This document shows, piece after piece, positions 24,107-32,995 of a stretch of DNA of 39,992 bases. How positions within the stretch are numbered: the first letter of the stretch is position 1; every line of letters begins with the position of its first letter. The stretch spans positions 1 to 39,992 of the forward strand of contig CAYNEF010000033.1 of NCBI GenBank assembly GCA_964396165.1, in the 5' to 3' direction. Under the pieces are notes generated by a model that saw nothing but the letters and a program-made list of their open reading frames with translations, was not told where the DNA came from and searched no databases. This stretch comes from CALCZU01 sp964396165 (GTDB lineage: Bacteria > Bdellovibrionota > FAC87 > UBA2466). Position numbers and translations under genes: made by a program.

Positions 24107-24936
24107 TAGTTCGGCGTACTTCGCTTCAGTGTGTACCAGTCAGTCTTTTCGATTTCTGGCCAATTGTTTTGAAAGCTTGCCCAGTCGTCCCATTGTGCTG
24201 AGATAAGGCGTGATGTGACTTGAGATGTCTCCGGTTTTAATAAGTAGGCTGCAAGCTCAGCCGCTTTTTCAGGGCCTACACCCGGTTCTTTTTTCTGCTT
24301 CAAAGCTTTTTCATACATGATTTTGCCAGACTTCTCAGGACCTGCGGCAATGACATCGTCGACAAATTTCGTTGCAATCGCACCTGGCGCAATCGTGTTT
24401 ACCGTAATTTGATATGGTTTTAGCTCATGCGCGATGGTTTCCGCAAAGCGCACTACTGCACTTTTTGCAGCACAGTAGTTACTGAAATTAGGTAGAGGCT
24501 GTGTGGCTCCTCCACCAGACATCAAAAGAATTCTTCCAGGTAATTTTTTAGAAATTAAAAGTCGCGCAAACACTTGAGTCGTATAGGCAGGGGAGAGAAG
24601 GTTTAATTTAATGCCTGCTTCCCATTCTGAAAACGGCGTTTCGACAAAAGAGCCGATAGAACCATAAGTACCCGCAGAAACGACAAGGCCCCAGGGCGTT
24701 GCTTTAGTTTCAGTTATTTCTTTTTCCATCCACTTTTCAATGGCGGTATTGTTTGTTGCATCCACACTCGCAATGCGTACTTTGTTATTTGAAAGCGCTC
24801 TTGTTTCTTCCAGTTCATTTAAAGTCCTGGAAGAGCCAGAAACAGTGTAGCCTTCTTCCGCTAACTTGAGTGCTATCGCACGTCCGATACCACGTCCAGC
24901 GCCAGTGACAAAAACAAGTTTATTCGTGTTCATCAT
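24106..24936 (-). CDS. short-chain dehydrogenase/reductase
   Basis: A ~276-residue SDR enzyme. From the chosen start, TGAGRGIG (11-18) is the NAD(P)-binding motif, SAGTYG the NNAG-equivalent, LLMSGGGATQ the catalytic Ser region, and YCAAKSAVVRF the YxxxK pair. An HELKPYQITVNTIAPGAIAT segment follows, as in classical SDRs. The frame is open to 24972, but ATG 24936 overlaps the upstream stop as ATGA and has AAGGAG just before it, so that start is chosen. The upstream gene is a nucleotide-sugar dehydrogenase-like protein; together they may modify a sugar nucleotide in two redox steps. The C-terminal ~45 residues (Trp-rich, QWDDWASFQNNW) are unusual. Confidence 0.85.
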   Translation of the reverse strand: MMNTNKLVFVTGAGRGIGRAIALKLAEEGYTVSGSSRTLNELEETRALSNNKVRIASVDATNNTAIEKWMEKEITETKATPWGLVVSAGTYGSIGSFVETPFSEWEAGIKLNLLSPAYTTQVFARLLISKKLPGRILLMSGGGATQPLPNFSNYCAAKSAVVRFAETIAHELKPYQITVNTIAPGAIATKFVDDVIAAGPEKSGKIMYEKALKQKKEPGVGPEKAAELAAYLLKPETSQVTSRLISAQWDDWASFQNNWPEIEKTDWYTLKRSTPN

Positions 24937-26261
24937 ATCTCCTTCGGAATCCCAGGAATAGAACGGCGCCAATGCGTCGAATCTAATTTTGAGAGAAAAT
25001 TTTTCGTGTCGATTAAGTGCGAGCTAGTATGTTTTGTATTGTGTGTTTCCCAAGCGTAGTCGGCAAATTCGGGCCACTCCGTTACAAGCACAACCGCATC
25101 GGAAGAGGAAAAATTACTTTCCGGTTTTCGGGTGAGAGTAAAAGGCAGGGCTTTTCTTTCCGCATCGCTTAATTCGTTTAAGTCCGCCATTGGATCAATC
25201 GCGAGGCACTTTGCGCCTTCTGCTTTTAATAAATTGCCGATTTGAATAGCAGGGGATCTGCGTACGGTGCTCGTTCCAGCTTTGTAGGTAACGCCCAGAA
25301 GCAAAACGGTTTTGTCTTTTAAATTTCCAAGCGTTTCTTTTAACTTTGTCACAACCCAGCTGTTACGGTTTTCGTTTGATGTATAAAGCTTTGAAAAGAG
25401 ATTGCCGCTACTTGTTTGATAAGGGCTCAATGTTTTAATATCGCGCGCAAGTGTGCCACCTGCAAAGGCAAGACCGGGAAAGAGGGGAGCCTTTGGGCCT
25501 ACGCGAGAATCTTTTTTCAAGCTACGTGCAACGTCCCAGGCGTTGGCTCCCGTTTGCTCGCAAATCTCAGACAGCTCGTTACCGAATACAACACAGGTTG
25601 CAAGAAAAGCATTTAAGGCATGCTTTACCATCTCGGCGCTTTCCAGACTCATTCTATCGACTGGCGTTTTGTCTAAACCGAAAAGTGTGCGAAATTCTTT
25701 TTCGAGGCGATCTATCGTGTGCGTTTCTAAAGTATCAAAGCCGATTGCCACGCGATCTGGATTTTTTAAAGAATCCAGTGCCGTGCCCAGTCGTAAATTC
25801 TCTGGCTGATAAAGTACGTTGCCGGTCCAGTTTGGAAAACGGTTTTTCAACTGGCCGAGTAATTTTCTGCTGGTTCCCACAGGAAGTTGGGACGTGAAGA
25901 AAAAATTAGTGTTTAAAGAAATTTCAGAATTTAAAATAGTTTGAAAACCGGTGAAAACGGTTTCAAGTAGAACTTCGTCTTGCTCGTTGATGGGCGTGTC
26001 GTAAGAAAGCACAACCCAGTCCGCAGTCTTTGCGATTTGTTCAGGCGTATCAGTCCAAAAAAGATTTTCGTTAAATCTCGGGCGGGCAAGTTCCGAAAGG
26101 CCGGGTTCATGAATCGGTGGCTCGCCTTTTGACCATGCTTCTCTTACTTTTTCGTTTTGATCCCACAAATACACTTTGTGACCGACGCTTGCGATGCCAG
26201 TTCCGACAACCGATCCCAAATGCCAACTACCAATGACTAAAACGTTATATTTCTGACTCAT
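24933..26261 (-). CDS. UDP-glucose/GDP-mannose dehydrogenase-like protein lacking the catalytic Cys
   Basis: A 442-residue protein with the full three-domain layout: Rossmann VLVIGSWHLGSV near residue 7, QLPVGTSRKL, YQPENLRLGTALDSLKNPDR, the central helix EMVKHALNAFLATC with K213 and N217, and the C-terminal LLGVTYKAGTSTVRRSPA. The active-site loop, GGSCFPKD in UDP-glucose 6-dehydrogenases, reads AGGTLARD, with T270 where the thiohemiacetal-forming cysteine should be. Without it the four-electron oxidation to a uronic acid should fail. Two-electron chemistry, a different nucleophile, or a regulatory role are alternatives. It overlaps the SDR gene by 4 bp. Start codon ATG 26261; Shine-Dalgarno weak. 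Confidence 0.85.
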   Translation of the reverse strand: MSQKYNVLVIGSWHLGSVVGTGIASVGHKVYLWDQNEKVREAWSKGEPPIHEPGLSELARPRFNENLFWTDTPEQIAKTADWVVLSYDTPINEQDEVLLETVFTGFQTILNSEISLNTNFFFTSQLPVGTSRKLLGQLKNRFPNWTGNVLYQPENLRLGTALDSLKNPDRVAIGFDTLETHTIDRLEKEFRTLFGLDKTPVDRMSLESAEMVKHALNAFLATCVVFGNELSEICEQTGANAWDVARSLKKDSRVGPKAPLFPGLAFAGGTLARDIKTLSPYQTSSGNLFSKLYTSNENRNSWVVTKLKETLGNLKDKTVLLLGVTYKAGTSTVRRSPAIQIGNLLKAEGAKCLAIDPMADLNELSDAERKALPFTLTRKPESNFSSSDAVVLVTEWPEFADYAWETHNTKHTSSHLIDTKNFLSKLDSTHWRRSIPGIPKEI

Positions 26262-26319
26262 TCAGCCTGGATGTTAATGGAAGGCCCCCCCAATTTCAAG
26301 TATGACTCACTGCATCTTC

Positions 26320-26444
26320 AAAAGGTACGGCATTCCTTTCGTGAATCTATGCTACCCGAAAGTTCATAAAGTCCGGGGAGCGTAGATTCACCATCGGTGG
26401 GCAATCATTTTGAAGCCACCAAGATCAGGAATGCCGTACCTTTT
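26320..26444. repeat. MITE-like inverted-repeat element, short form
   Basis: A 125-bp non-coding unit. Perfect 18-bp ends AAAAGGTACGGCATTCCT (26320-26337) and AGGAATGCCGTACCTTTT (26427-26444) enclose a nested hairpin GTGAATCTATGCT / AGCGTAGATTCAC (26341-26353 / 26379-26391, one mismatch) and a third stem GGTGG / CCACC (26396-26400 / 26416-26420). The same ends recur around the VOC gene at 35954-36590. No clear target duplication is visible. It occupies the gap upstream of the lpoB-like gene and the sugar dehydrogenase-like gene. Confidence 0.75.
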
Positions 26445-26509
26445 AGAGAGTGCTTGAGTGAACGAGTAAAATGGAAGATACTACCTACCTAAATTAGAGG
26501 AGAATCACC

Positions 26510-27115
26510 ATGCTAAAGCACCTGAGTTTATTTGCATCTTTCATGCTCACCGCGTTTTTATTTACTTCCTGCGGGCCCAAAGCTTTCACTAAAGGCAAGT
26601 ACGATGACATGAGCGAAGAGCGCCTTTTGGATGATAAATTCAACGAAACGGATATGAAGCAAATTGCTGACACCATGGTGACTTCACTTACGGAAAGCAT
26701 CGTCGTAAAAGAATCGAAAAAACGTCCGGTTGTCTTGATTACTTTGGTAAAAAACCGCTCGCAAGAACATATCGACATGAAAAGCATGACCGATAAAATC
26801 CGCGTGGCATTAATCAAAAGCGGTAAATTCCGTTTCACAGAAAAAGAAGTCCGAGAAGAAATCCAAGGCGAAGTCGGTTACCAGAATGAATCTGGTTATG
26901 TGGACCCCGCAACCGCGCGCAAAAAAGGCAAACAAATCGGTGCGGAATACTTTTTAACCGGTGAAATTACCGATCGCGTGCAGGAAGTGGGCGGCGAAAA
27001 ATACGTTTACTACAAATGCACTTTCAACCTCGTCAATATCGATAGCGGTATCATCGACTGGTCAGACGAAAAAGAAATCAGAAAGTATTACAAAAAGAAA
27101 AGCGTCGGCTTCTAG
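26510..27115 (+). CDS. LpoB-like lipoprotein (penicillin-binding protein activator family)
   Basis: A 201-residue lipoprotein with lipobox FTSC and lipidated C21, preceded by GAGGAGA six bases before the ATG. The mature part matches the LpoB/YcfM family: KQIADTMVTSLTES, RPVVLITLVKNRSQEHIDMKSMTDKIRVALIKSGKF, KKGKQIGAEYFLTGEI, and YYKCTFNLVNIDSGIIDWSDEKEIRK. In Enterobacteria LpoB activates the peptidoglycan synthase PBP1b from the outer membrane; distant homologues often sit beside a TPR lipoprotein, as here. The role in this organism is inferred. A MITE-like element lies 65 bases upstream and may influence its transcription. Confidence 0.85.
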   Translation: MLKHLSLFASFMLTAFLFTSCGPKAFTKGKYDDMSEERLLDDKFNETDMKQIADTMVTSLTESIVVKESKKRPVVLITLVKNRSQEHIDMKSMTDKIRVALIKSGKFRFTEKEVREEIQGEVGYQNESGYVDPATARKKGKQIGAEYFLTGEITDRVQEVGGEKYVYYKCTFNLVNIDSGIIDWSDEKEIRKYYKKKSVGF

Positions 27116-27121
27116 AATTAA

Positions 27122-28351
27122 ATGTGGTTACGGGCTTTATTATTACTCTTTTGTACAATACTCCTATCTTCGTGCGCTAGTTACTCAAGCCGTGCCGAAC
27201 ATACGCGTCTGCTCCTCGAAGGCGGCATGTATGACGAAGCTGCATCGTACGTAAAAGAATTCGCAGAGAAAAAAGACGGTGATGAACTTCTCTATTGGAT
27301 GGATTTAGGGATTGTCTATCACACAGCCGGTAAGTACGAAGATGCTATCAAAGCATTTCTTGTCGCCGATAAAATGGCCGAAATCAAAGACTACACGAGC
27401 ATTTCCCTTGAAGTCGCAAGTGTAATCTTTAACGACAATGTCAAAACGTATAAGGGCGAAAATTTCGAAAATCTTCTGATTAACGTGTATCTCGCACTCG
27501 ACTACACGATGCTAGGCAAGTGGGACGATGCTCTTGTCGAATGCCGGCGTGTAAACCAAAAGCTCGACAAAATGATCAATGTTGCAAAGCTTCCGTACCA
27601 AAAAAATGCATTCGCAAAATATCTCTCCGCTGTACTGTTTGAAGCGCGCAATGAGTTAAACGATGCCTTTGTCGATTACCGGCAATTAAAAAAATGGGGA
27701 TTCGAATACCCGTACTTACCTGAGCCTCTTATCCGTGTGGCGGATAAATTAAAATCGACTCCAGAGTTTGAGGCATACCGTAAAGAATACCCTGAGGCCA
27801 AAGACTGGAAGTTTGCAAAAAATGAGGGTGAGGTTGTCTTTATTCTTGAGCAGGGAAGAAGTCCTGTGAAGTATGAGAACCCGCAATTTACACTGATCCC
27901 GCTATTTAGAAAAAATTACTATTTTAGTGATTATGCCTGGATCCACGCCGAAAAAGGCGATTACAAAGTCCGCTCGTATCCCTTATTTGATATTGAAGAC
28001 ACAGCGATTCGGGAATTGGACGCGAAGGCGGCTGCCATTATTGCAAAAAAAATCGGCGGGATTGCCGCAAAAGGCGCGATAGCAACAGGAATCGGGATGC
28101 TGACCAAGTCCGAAGACCTAGGTAAACTTGCCTTTGTCGCTCTTTTACTTTCCGATCGCGCAGACTTAAGGCACTGGTCGACATTACCTGCGAAACTACA
28201 TTTTGCGAGACTTAAGCTGCCTTCTGGACAACACAACATTGTCGTTGATATTGTAGGAAACGGTACAACGATGACAGGCGTTAAAAAGTTTGAAAACGTG
28301 GTGGTAAAACCCGGTAAGCAGACTTTTCTGATATACAGGACAAAAAACTGA
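27122..28351 (+). CDS. TPR-containing lipoprotein (COG3014-like)
   Basis: A 409-residue lipoprotein with lipobox LSSC and lipidated C18. Residues ~25-190 contain TPR-like helical repeats (LLLEGGMYDEAASYVKEF, YHTAGKYEDAIKAFLVADK, YTMLGKWDDALVECRRVNQ). The second half holds VVFILEQGRSPVKYENPQF and a small glycine- and alanine-rich segment (IGGIAAKGAIATGIGML). The pattern matches COG3014-type lipoproteins found next to LpoB homologues, with an unknown but probably cell-wall-related role. It follows the lpoB-like gene by six bases and overlaps the valS start by one base (TGATG), so all three are probably one transcript. Confidence 0.8.
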   Translation: MWLRALLLLFCTILLSSCASYSSRAEHTRLLLEGGMYDEAASYVKEFAEKKDGDELLYWMDLGIVYHTAGKYEDAIKAFLVADKMAEIKDYTSISLEVASVIFNDNVKTYKGENFENLLINVYLALDYTMLGKWDDALVECRRVNQKLDKMINVAKLPYQKNAFAKYLSAVLFEARNELNDAFVDYRQLKKWGFEYPYLPEPLIRVADKLKSTPEFEAYRKEYPEAKDWKFAKNEGEVVFILEQGRSPVKYENPQFTLIPLFRKNYYFSDYAWIHAEKGDYKVRSYPLFDIEDTAIRELDAKAAAIIAKKIGGIAAKGAIATGIGMLTKSEDLGKLAFVALLLSDRADLRHWSTLPAKLHFARLKLPSGQHNIVVDIVGNGTTMTGVKKFENVVVKPGKQTFLIYRTKN

Positions 28352-30981
28352 TGGATCTCGACCAACATTACAATCCCAAAGAAAACGAAAAAACTCTGTA
28401 TGATTTTTGGTTGAAAAATAAAGTCTTCGACGCGCCCGCAGATTCCAAAAAAGAAAGTTACACAATCGTACTTCCACCGCCGAACGTCACAGGCGTTTTG
28501 CACATGGGACATGCGCTTACCTGTACCATAGAAGACATTTTGATCCGACGAAAACGCATGCAAGGCTATAACGCCTTGTGGGTGCCAGGAACTGATCACG
28601 CGGGCATTGCGACCCAAATGGTGGTCGAAAGAAACCTCATGGCGGAAGAAAAAAAATCCCGTCATGATCTCGGCCGTGAAAAGTTTTTAGAAAAAGTATG
28701 GCAGTGGAAAGTAAAATCAGAAACTACAATTCTTTCTCAATTAAGAGTCATGGGATGCTCTCTCGATTGGTCGAGACTTTCTTTCACGATGGACGAGAAT
28801 GTCTCGCGCGCCGTACGTGCGTGTTTTTATAAGCTGTATCAAGACGGGCTTATTTACCGAGAAGAAGCGATCAATCAGTGGTGCCCGCGTTGCCATACGG
28901 TGCTTTCTGATCTGGAAGTGAAATTTAAGGAAGTAAAAGGAAAGTTCTGGAGTATTCGCTACCGTCTAAAAGACGATCCAACTCAAGTGTTGGTTGTGGC
29001 AACCACACGTCCTGAAACATTATTGGGCGATACGGCGATTGCGGTGCATCCGTCTGATGAGAGATATAAACATTTAAAAGGGAAGAAAGTACTTTTGCCA
29101 CTTTTGAATCGCGAAATTCCGGTCATCATGGATGAGTATGTGGATCCTACCTTTGGTACCGGTGCTCTGAAAATTACGCCTGCGCATGATCCAAACGATT
29201 ATCTTGTCGGAAAAAAACACGGATTACCGTTGATTACTATCTTTGACGACTCCGCGGTATTAAATGCTTTTGCAGGCCCATACCAGGGATTAAAACGGGA
29301 AAAAGCGCGCGAAAAAATCCTCGAAGATTTAAAATCGCAAGATTTATTCGAAGGCGAAAAAGATCACGTTCACAATGTCGGGCATTGCGATAGATGCAAT
29401 ACGGTAGTGGAGCCCAAAGTCAGTCAGCAGTGGTTTGTGAAAGCGGAAGTCCTCGCAAAGCCCGCGATTGAAGCCGTTGAGAAAAAAGAAATCAAAATTG
29501 TTCCGGAAGAGTGGGAAAAAACCTATTTCGAATGGATGCGAAATATTCGCCCGTGGTGTATCAGCCGCCAACTTTGGTGGGGACACCGCATCCCGGTTTG
29601 GTATTGCCTTAAGTGTAACGAAATCAATGTGGCAGTGGAAACCCCTAAAGCTTGTTCGAAATGCAGCCATACAGAATTAAAACAAGAAGACGATGTTTTA
29701 GATACATGGTTCTCAAGCGGGCTTTGGCCTTTTTCGACGTTAGGTTGGCCGGATGAGACACCTGATTTTAAAACTTTCTATCCCAATAGCGTGATGGAAA
29801 CAGGGTTTGATATTTTGTTTTTCTGGGTGGCCCGTATGATCATGCTGGGTAAGCGCATGACAGGGAAATTCCCTTTTCACACAGTTTATTTGCACCCGAT
29901 GGTGCGCGATGAGTATGGACAGAAAATGTCCAAAACAAAAGGCAATGTGGTCGATCCTCTCGAAATTGCCGAGCGCATGGGAACAGACTCGTTACGTTTC
30001 TTCTTAAGTTGGAACGCATATCAGGGCCGCGACTTGCGCGTTTCGGATGATGGCGTGGAAGGTTGCCGTAACTTTGTCAGTAAAATCTGGAATGCGTCTC
30101 GCTTTGTGTTGATGCATTTTGAAGGAATTACGGATGGCAAATCCAATACGGAAGATCCAGCTAATCAGTGGATTTTATACCAGCTGAATAAAACAAAAGA
30201 GGGTGTGAAAACCGCACTCGATCAATACCGTTTCTTTGATGCTGCTCAACAGCTCTATCATTTTTTCTGGAATGATTATTGTGATTGGTATTTAGAGCTC
30301 AGTAAAACAGACCTCGAAGAGAGAAAAACAAAAAAAGATACTACGGCTGTCATTGTTCTTGAAGAAGCTTTACGATTGCTGCATCCGTTTATGCCGTTTG
30401 TGACGGAAAAAATTTGGCAAGCATTGCCCGTACGGGATAAATCGAAAGTTTCGATTGCCCTTGCCGAGTATCCAGAGCCCAAGTCTCTTGAAAGTTACAG
30501 ACTTACTTCTGAACGTTTAGATCGAATCGTGCAGATTGTAGAAAAAGTCAGAACGTTAAGAGGCACACACGGCATAAGCCCTGCGAAAGAAATGCCGCTC
30601 ACTTTATCTCCCAATGGAAGTGATGCTGTATTAAATGAGCTTAAGCCCTTCATGCATTTATTGAAAAAACTGGCTCGTGCAAGTGATGTTCAGTTAATTG
30701 CTCAGGATGCGGATAAAAAAACGCATGTGGCTATTATTTTGACTGACACAAAAGTTTTTGTGCCGAAAGCCGAGCTGGGTGATCTGACCAAAGAAGTCGA
30801 GAGAAAAAAGATTGAATTGGTTGGAAAACAAGAAGCTTTAAAACGCGCTGAAGAAAAATTAAAAAATGAAAAATTCATGAACAGTGCTCCTGATAATGTA
30901 AAAGCGGGAGTGGTAAAGACACGAGATGATCTCACTAAAGAAGTAAACGCGCTTAAGTCGTATCTTGAGGATATGGCTTAA
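28351..30981 (+). CDS. valS: valine--tRNA ligase
   Basis: An 876-residue class I aminoacyl-tRNA synthetase that charges tRNA-Val. The HIGH signature is PPPNVTGVLHMGHA (HMGH at 51-54) and the KMSKS loop is KMSKT (525-529). The editing domain includes TTRPETLLGDTAIAVHP, TGALKITPAHDPNDY and GLPLITIFDD. Zinc-type CxxC pairs occur at CPRC, CDRC, CLKC and CSKC. The C-terminal ~70 residues (LTKEVERKKIELVGKQEALK...) are the coiled-coil tRNA-binding arm. The length is normal for bacterial ValRS. It starts inside the upstream stop, and a permease gene begins two bases after its own stop. Confidence 0.98.
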   Translation: MDLDQHYNPKENEKTLYDFWLKNKVFDAPADSKKESYTIVLPPPNVTGVLHMGHALTCTIEDILIRRKRMQGYNALWVPGTDHAGIATQMVVERNLMAEEKKSRHDLGREKFLEKVWQWKVKSETTILSQLRVMGCSLDWSRLSFTMDENVSRAVRACFYKLYQDGLIYREEAINQWCPRCHTVLSDLEVKFKEVKGKFWSIRYRLKDDPTQVLVVATTRPETLLGDTAIAVHPSDERYKHLKGKKVLLPLLNREIPVIMDEYVDPTFGTGALKITPAHDPNDYLVGKKHGLPLITIFDDSAVLNAFAGPYQGLKREKAREKILEDLKSQDLFEGEKDHVHNVGHCDRCNTVVEPKVSQQWFVKAEVLAKPAIEAVEKKEIKIVPEEWEKTYFEWMRNIRPWCISRQLWWGHRIPVWYCLKCNEINVAVETPKACSKCSHTELKQEDDVLDTWFSSGLWPFSTLGWPDETPDFKTFYPNSVMETGFDILFFWVARMIMLGKRMTGKFPFHTVYLHPMVRDEYGQKMSKTKGNVVDPLEIAERMGTDSLRFFLSWNAYQGRDLRVSDDGVEGCRNFVSKIWNASRFVLMHFEGITDGKSNTEDPANQWILYQLNKTKEGVKTALDQYRFFDAAQQLYHFFWNDYCDWYLELSKTDLEERKTKKDTTAVIVLEEALRLLHPFMPFVTEKIWQALPVRDKSKVSIALAEYPEPKSLESYRLTSERLDRIVQIVEKVRTLRGTHGISPAKEMPLTLSPNGSDAVLNELKPFMHLLKKLARASDVQLIAQDADKKTHVAIILTDTKVFVPKAELGDLTKEVERKKIELVGKQEALKRAEEKLKNEKFMNSAPDNVKAGVVKTRDDLTKEVNALKSYLEDMA

Positions 30982-30983
30982 CT

Positions 30984-32168
30984 ATGAGAGCAGTCCGCTT
31001 TTTGCTTTCAAAATATTTATTTCCAAAAGATACGGGGCTATTGTCCTTCGCGCTTTGGGTGTCGGTACTGGGCGTGGCGCTGGGAATTGCGCAGCTTATC
31101 GTCGTCCTTGCTGTGATGACCGGGTTTTTAAATGTCTTTCAGTCGAAATACACGCGTATCTCTGGCGAAATCGTGGTTTTGCCACGGCTTTCGCGTCAGG
31201 ATCCGGGACTTCAAGAAAAAATCACGTCCTCTAAAGGAGTGCTAGCAGCAACTCCTATTACGCTTGGCCAAGGAATGTTGATTAAAGACGGGGTCACAGG
31301 AAGTGTGCTTGAGGGAATTGATTTAGCAACGACAGCTAAGGTCACGCCCTGGGAAACGATTTGGCAGACGAAGCCTGCGACTTTAACCCCTGAGCATAAT
31401 AACTGGATCTGGGTGGGCGTGCAGCTTGCCAAAAAACTCTCTATCAATGTCGGAGATGAAATACGCGTTTTAATTCCTGACTCTTCTGGCAATAGAATTT
31501 ATCCGTTTACCGTAACTGCCATTACGAAGTTTGGAATTTACGAGCATGATTCCAGATATGCATATGTCGATTTGAATTATTTAAAGACGATTGAAAAATC
31601 CGCCAATGACCCGCTCTTTAAAGTAAAAACAACAGGGGAAAAATCAATTGAGGAAGTGGCAGATACCTTGCGCGACAAACTGGGGCATTTAGCCAGCGTT
31701 AAAGTATGGAGTGAAATTCATAAAAATATTTTCAGAGCCGTACAACACCAAAAAGGCATGCTCTTTCTTGTTTTAGAAATCGTGGTCGCGCTAGCTGGCA
31801 TCAATGTCATTAATCTGCTCATGATGAGTGTGCAGAACAAACGGCGCGATATTGCCATATTACGGACAATGGGAATGCGCTTTCGCTCTCTTTTCACTTT
31901 TTTTCTCATCCAGGGCGCAATGGTAGGGCTCATGGGAATTGTTTTAGGAATCGGCATGGGGGTTGGCGCGAGTTATTTCTTTGAAAAATTCCAGCCAAAT
32001 CTTTTAAGCGAGTCTGTTTATAACGTCACAAGATTACCCTTTAAAGTTCAGTTAGAGGATGTGGCTGCCGTATCGGTTGTCGCTTTTGTGATTTGCTGTT
32101 TGTTCAGTGTGATCCCTGCTATTCGAGCTGCACGCCAAAGACCTACGGAGGTTTTAAGATATGAGTGA
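30984..32168 (+). CDS. LolC/LolE-family lipoprotein-releasing ABC permease
   Basis: A 394-residue inner-membrane permease of the LolC/LolE/MacB (FtsX-like) family. There is an N-terminal helix (~18-45, LLSFALWVSVLGVALGIAQL), a large periplasmic domain (~46-265) and three C-terminal helices (~270-295, ~315-340, ~365-385) with QNKRRDIAILRTMGMRFRSL, the family's coupling segment, and the final AARQRPTEVLRYE. It works with LolD to extract lipoproteins for transport to the outer membrane. Only one such permease gene is next to lolD, so the complex may be a homodimeric LolF-like type. It overlaps lolD by 8 bp. Confidence 0.9.
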   Translation: MRAVRFLLSKYLFPKDTGLLSFALWVSVLGVALGIAQLIVVLAVMTGFLNVFQSKYTRISGEIVVLPRLSRQDPGLQEKITSSKGVLAATPITLGQGMLIKDGVTGSVLEGIDLATTAKVTPWETIWQTKPATLTPEHNNWIWVGVQLAKKLSINVGDEIRVLIPDSSGNRIYPFTVTAITKFGIYEHDSRYAYVDLNYLKTIEKSANDPLFKVKTTGEKSIEEVADTLRDKLGHLASVKVWSEIHKNIFRAVQHQKGMLFLVLEIVVALAGINVINLLMMSVQNKRRDIAILRTMGMRFRSLFTFFLIQGAMVGLMGIVLGIGMGVGASYFFEKFQPNLLSESVYNVTRLPFKVQLEDVAAVSVVAFVICCLFSVIPAIRAARQRPTEVLRYE

Positions 32169-32844
32169 ACTTTTACTGGAAGCAAAAAATGTTTCAAAAA
32201 AATTCCAAAGAAAAGACGAAAAGCCCATTCAGGTATTAAGTGGAGTTGATTTCAACGTAGGGGCGCATGATCGCATCGCGATTGTGGGGAAAAGTGGTGC
32301 CGGGAAAAGTACACTTTTGCATTTACTGGGTACGTTAGAGTCTCCGGATCAAGGCACGATTCTTTTTGAAGGAAAAAATATTTTCGAATGGCCGGAATCG
32401 AAGCTTTCCCTTTTTCGAAATAAAAAAATTGGCTTTGTCTTTCAGTTTCATTACCTCATGCTGGAATTTACGGCCCTTGAAAATGTGATGATGCCGGGCC
32501 TCATCTCTGGCCAATCAAAAAGAGCGGCTCAGGCACTGGCAGAAAACCTGCTCAAACAAGTAGGTCTTTCAGATAGAAAAAGCCACAAGCCCGGCCAACT
32601 ATCGGGTGGGGAGCAACAGAGAGTTGCGATTGCCCGCGCTCTCATGATGAAACCGCGCCTTCTTTTAACGGACGAAATGACAGGAAATCTGGACGGGGAA
32701 ACGGGCCGTGAGGTGTGCGCAGTGATTGATTCCCTCCACCGCACGGAAGGACTTGCGATTGTATCCGTTACTCATGACACGGTGCTTGCTGGCACATATC
32801 CTCGCGTTTATCGTCTACAAGACGGGGCTTTGCTCCCTCAATAA
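32161..32844 (+). CDS. lolD: lipoprotein-releasing ABC transporter ATP-binding protein
   Basis: A 227-residue ATPase. Walker A is GKSGAGKST (residues 43-51), the Q-loop FVFQFHYLMLEFTALENVMMP (LolD-typical), the signature LSGGEQQRVAIARALM (~142-157), Walker B LLLTDEMTGNLD (with Glu-Met in place of Glu-Pro), and the switch His in VSVTHDT. It powers the adjacent LolC/E-like permease. Translation is coupled through an 8-bp overlap. The Met in the D-loop-preceding position (DEMTGNLD, usually DEPTGNLD) is a small departure. Confidence 0.93.
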   Translation: MSELLLEAKNVSKKFQRKDEKPIQVLSGVDFNVGAHDRIAIVGKSGAGKSTLLHLLGTLESPDQGTILFEGKNIFEWPESKLSLFRNKKIGFVFQFHYLMLEFTALENVMMPGLISGQSKRAAQALAENLLKQVGLSDRKSHKPGQLSGGEQQRVAIARALMMKPRLLLTDEMTGNLDGETGREVCAVIDSLHRTEGLAIVSVTHDTVLAGTYPRVYRLQDGALLPQ

Positions 32845-32882
32845 TAGGGAGAAAAATAGCTGAAAATAATAGCCTCTTTTCG

Positions 32883-32911
32883 TTTACAAGTGTGGGGGTC
32901 CTATGTACAAT
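32883..32911 (+). promoter_or_regulatory. putative bamA-skp promoter
   Basis: TTTACA (32883-32888), a 17-bp spacer and TACAAT (32906-32911) match five of six bases at each sigma-70 hexamer. It lies about 85 bases before the bamA start, so bamA-skp can be transcribed independently of the valS-lol genes. Confidence 0.6.
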
Positions 32912-32940
32912 CCGGGTGAATTTTAAATGTAATAAATACC

Positions 32941-32954
32941 AACACTTAAGTGTT
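32941..32954. promoter_or_regulatory. 14-bp perfect palindrome in the bamA leader
   Basis: AACACTTAAGTGTT lies ~30 bases downstream of the putative bamA promoter. It could be an operator or an mRNA element. No regulator can be named. Confidence 0.35.
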
Positions 32955-32995
32955 AGAGGTAAAGCAGTACTGAATATGGGGCGGGCGAACTGTTG

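Noticed and set aside
25451..25897. Two long plus-strand frames inside the sugar dehydrogenase-like gene
   Set aside because: They are shadows of the minus-strand coding sequence without ribosome-binding sites or recognisable features.
26320..26444. The short element considered as an integron attC site
   Set aside because: It lacks the attC core sites (RYYYAAC and GTTRRRY), and its ends match another dispersed element in this window.
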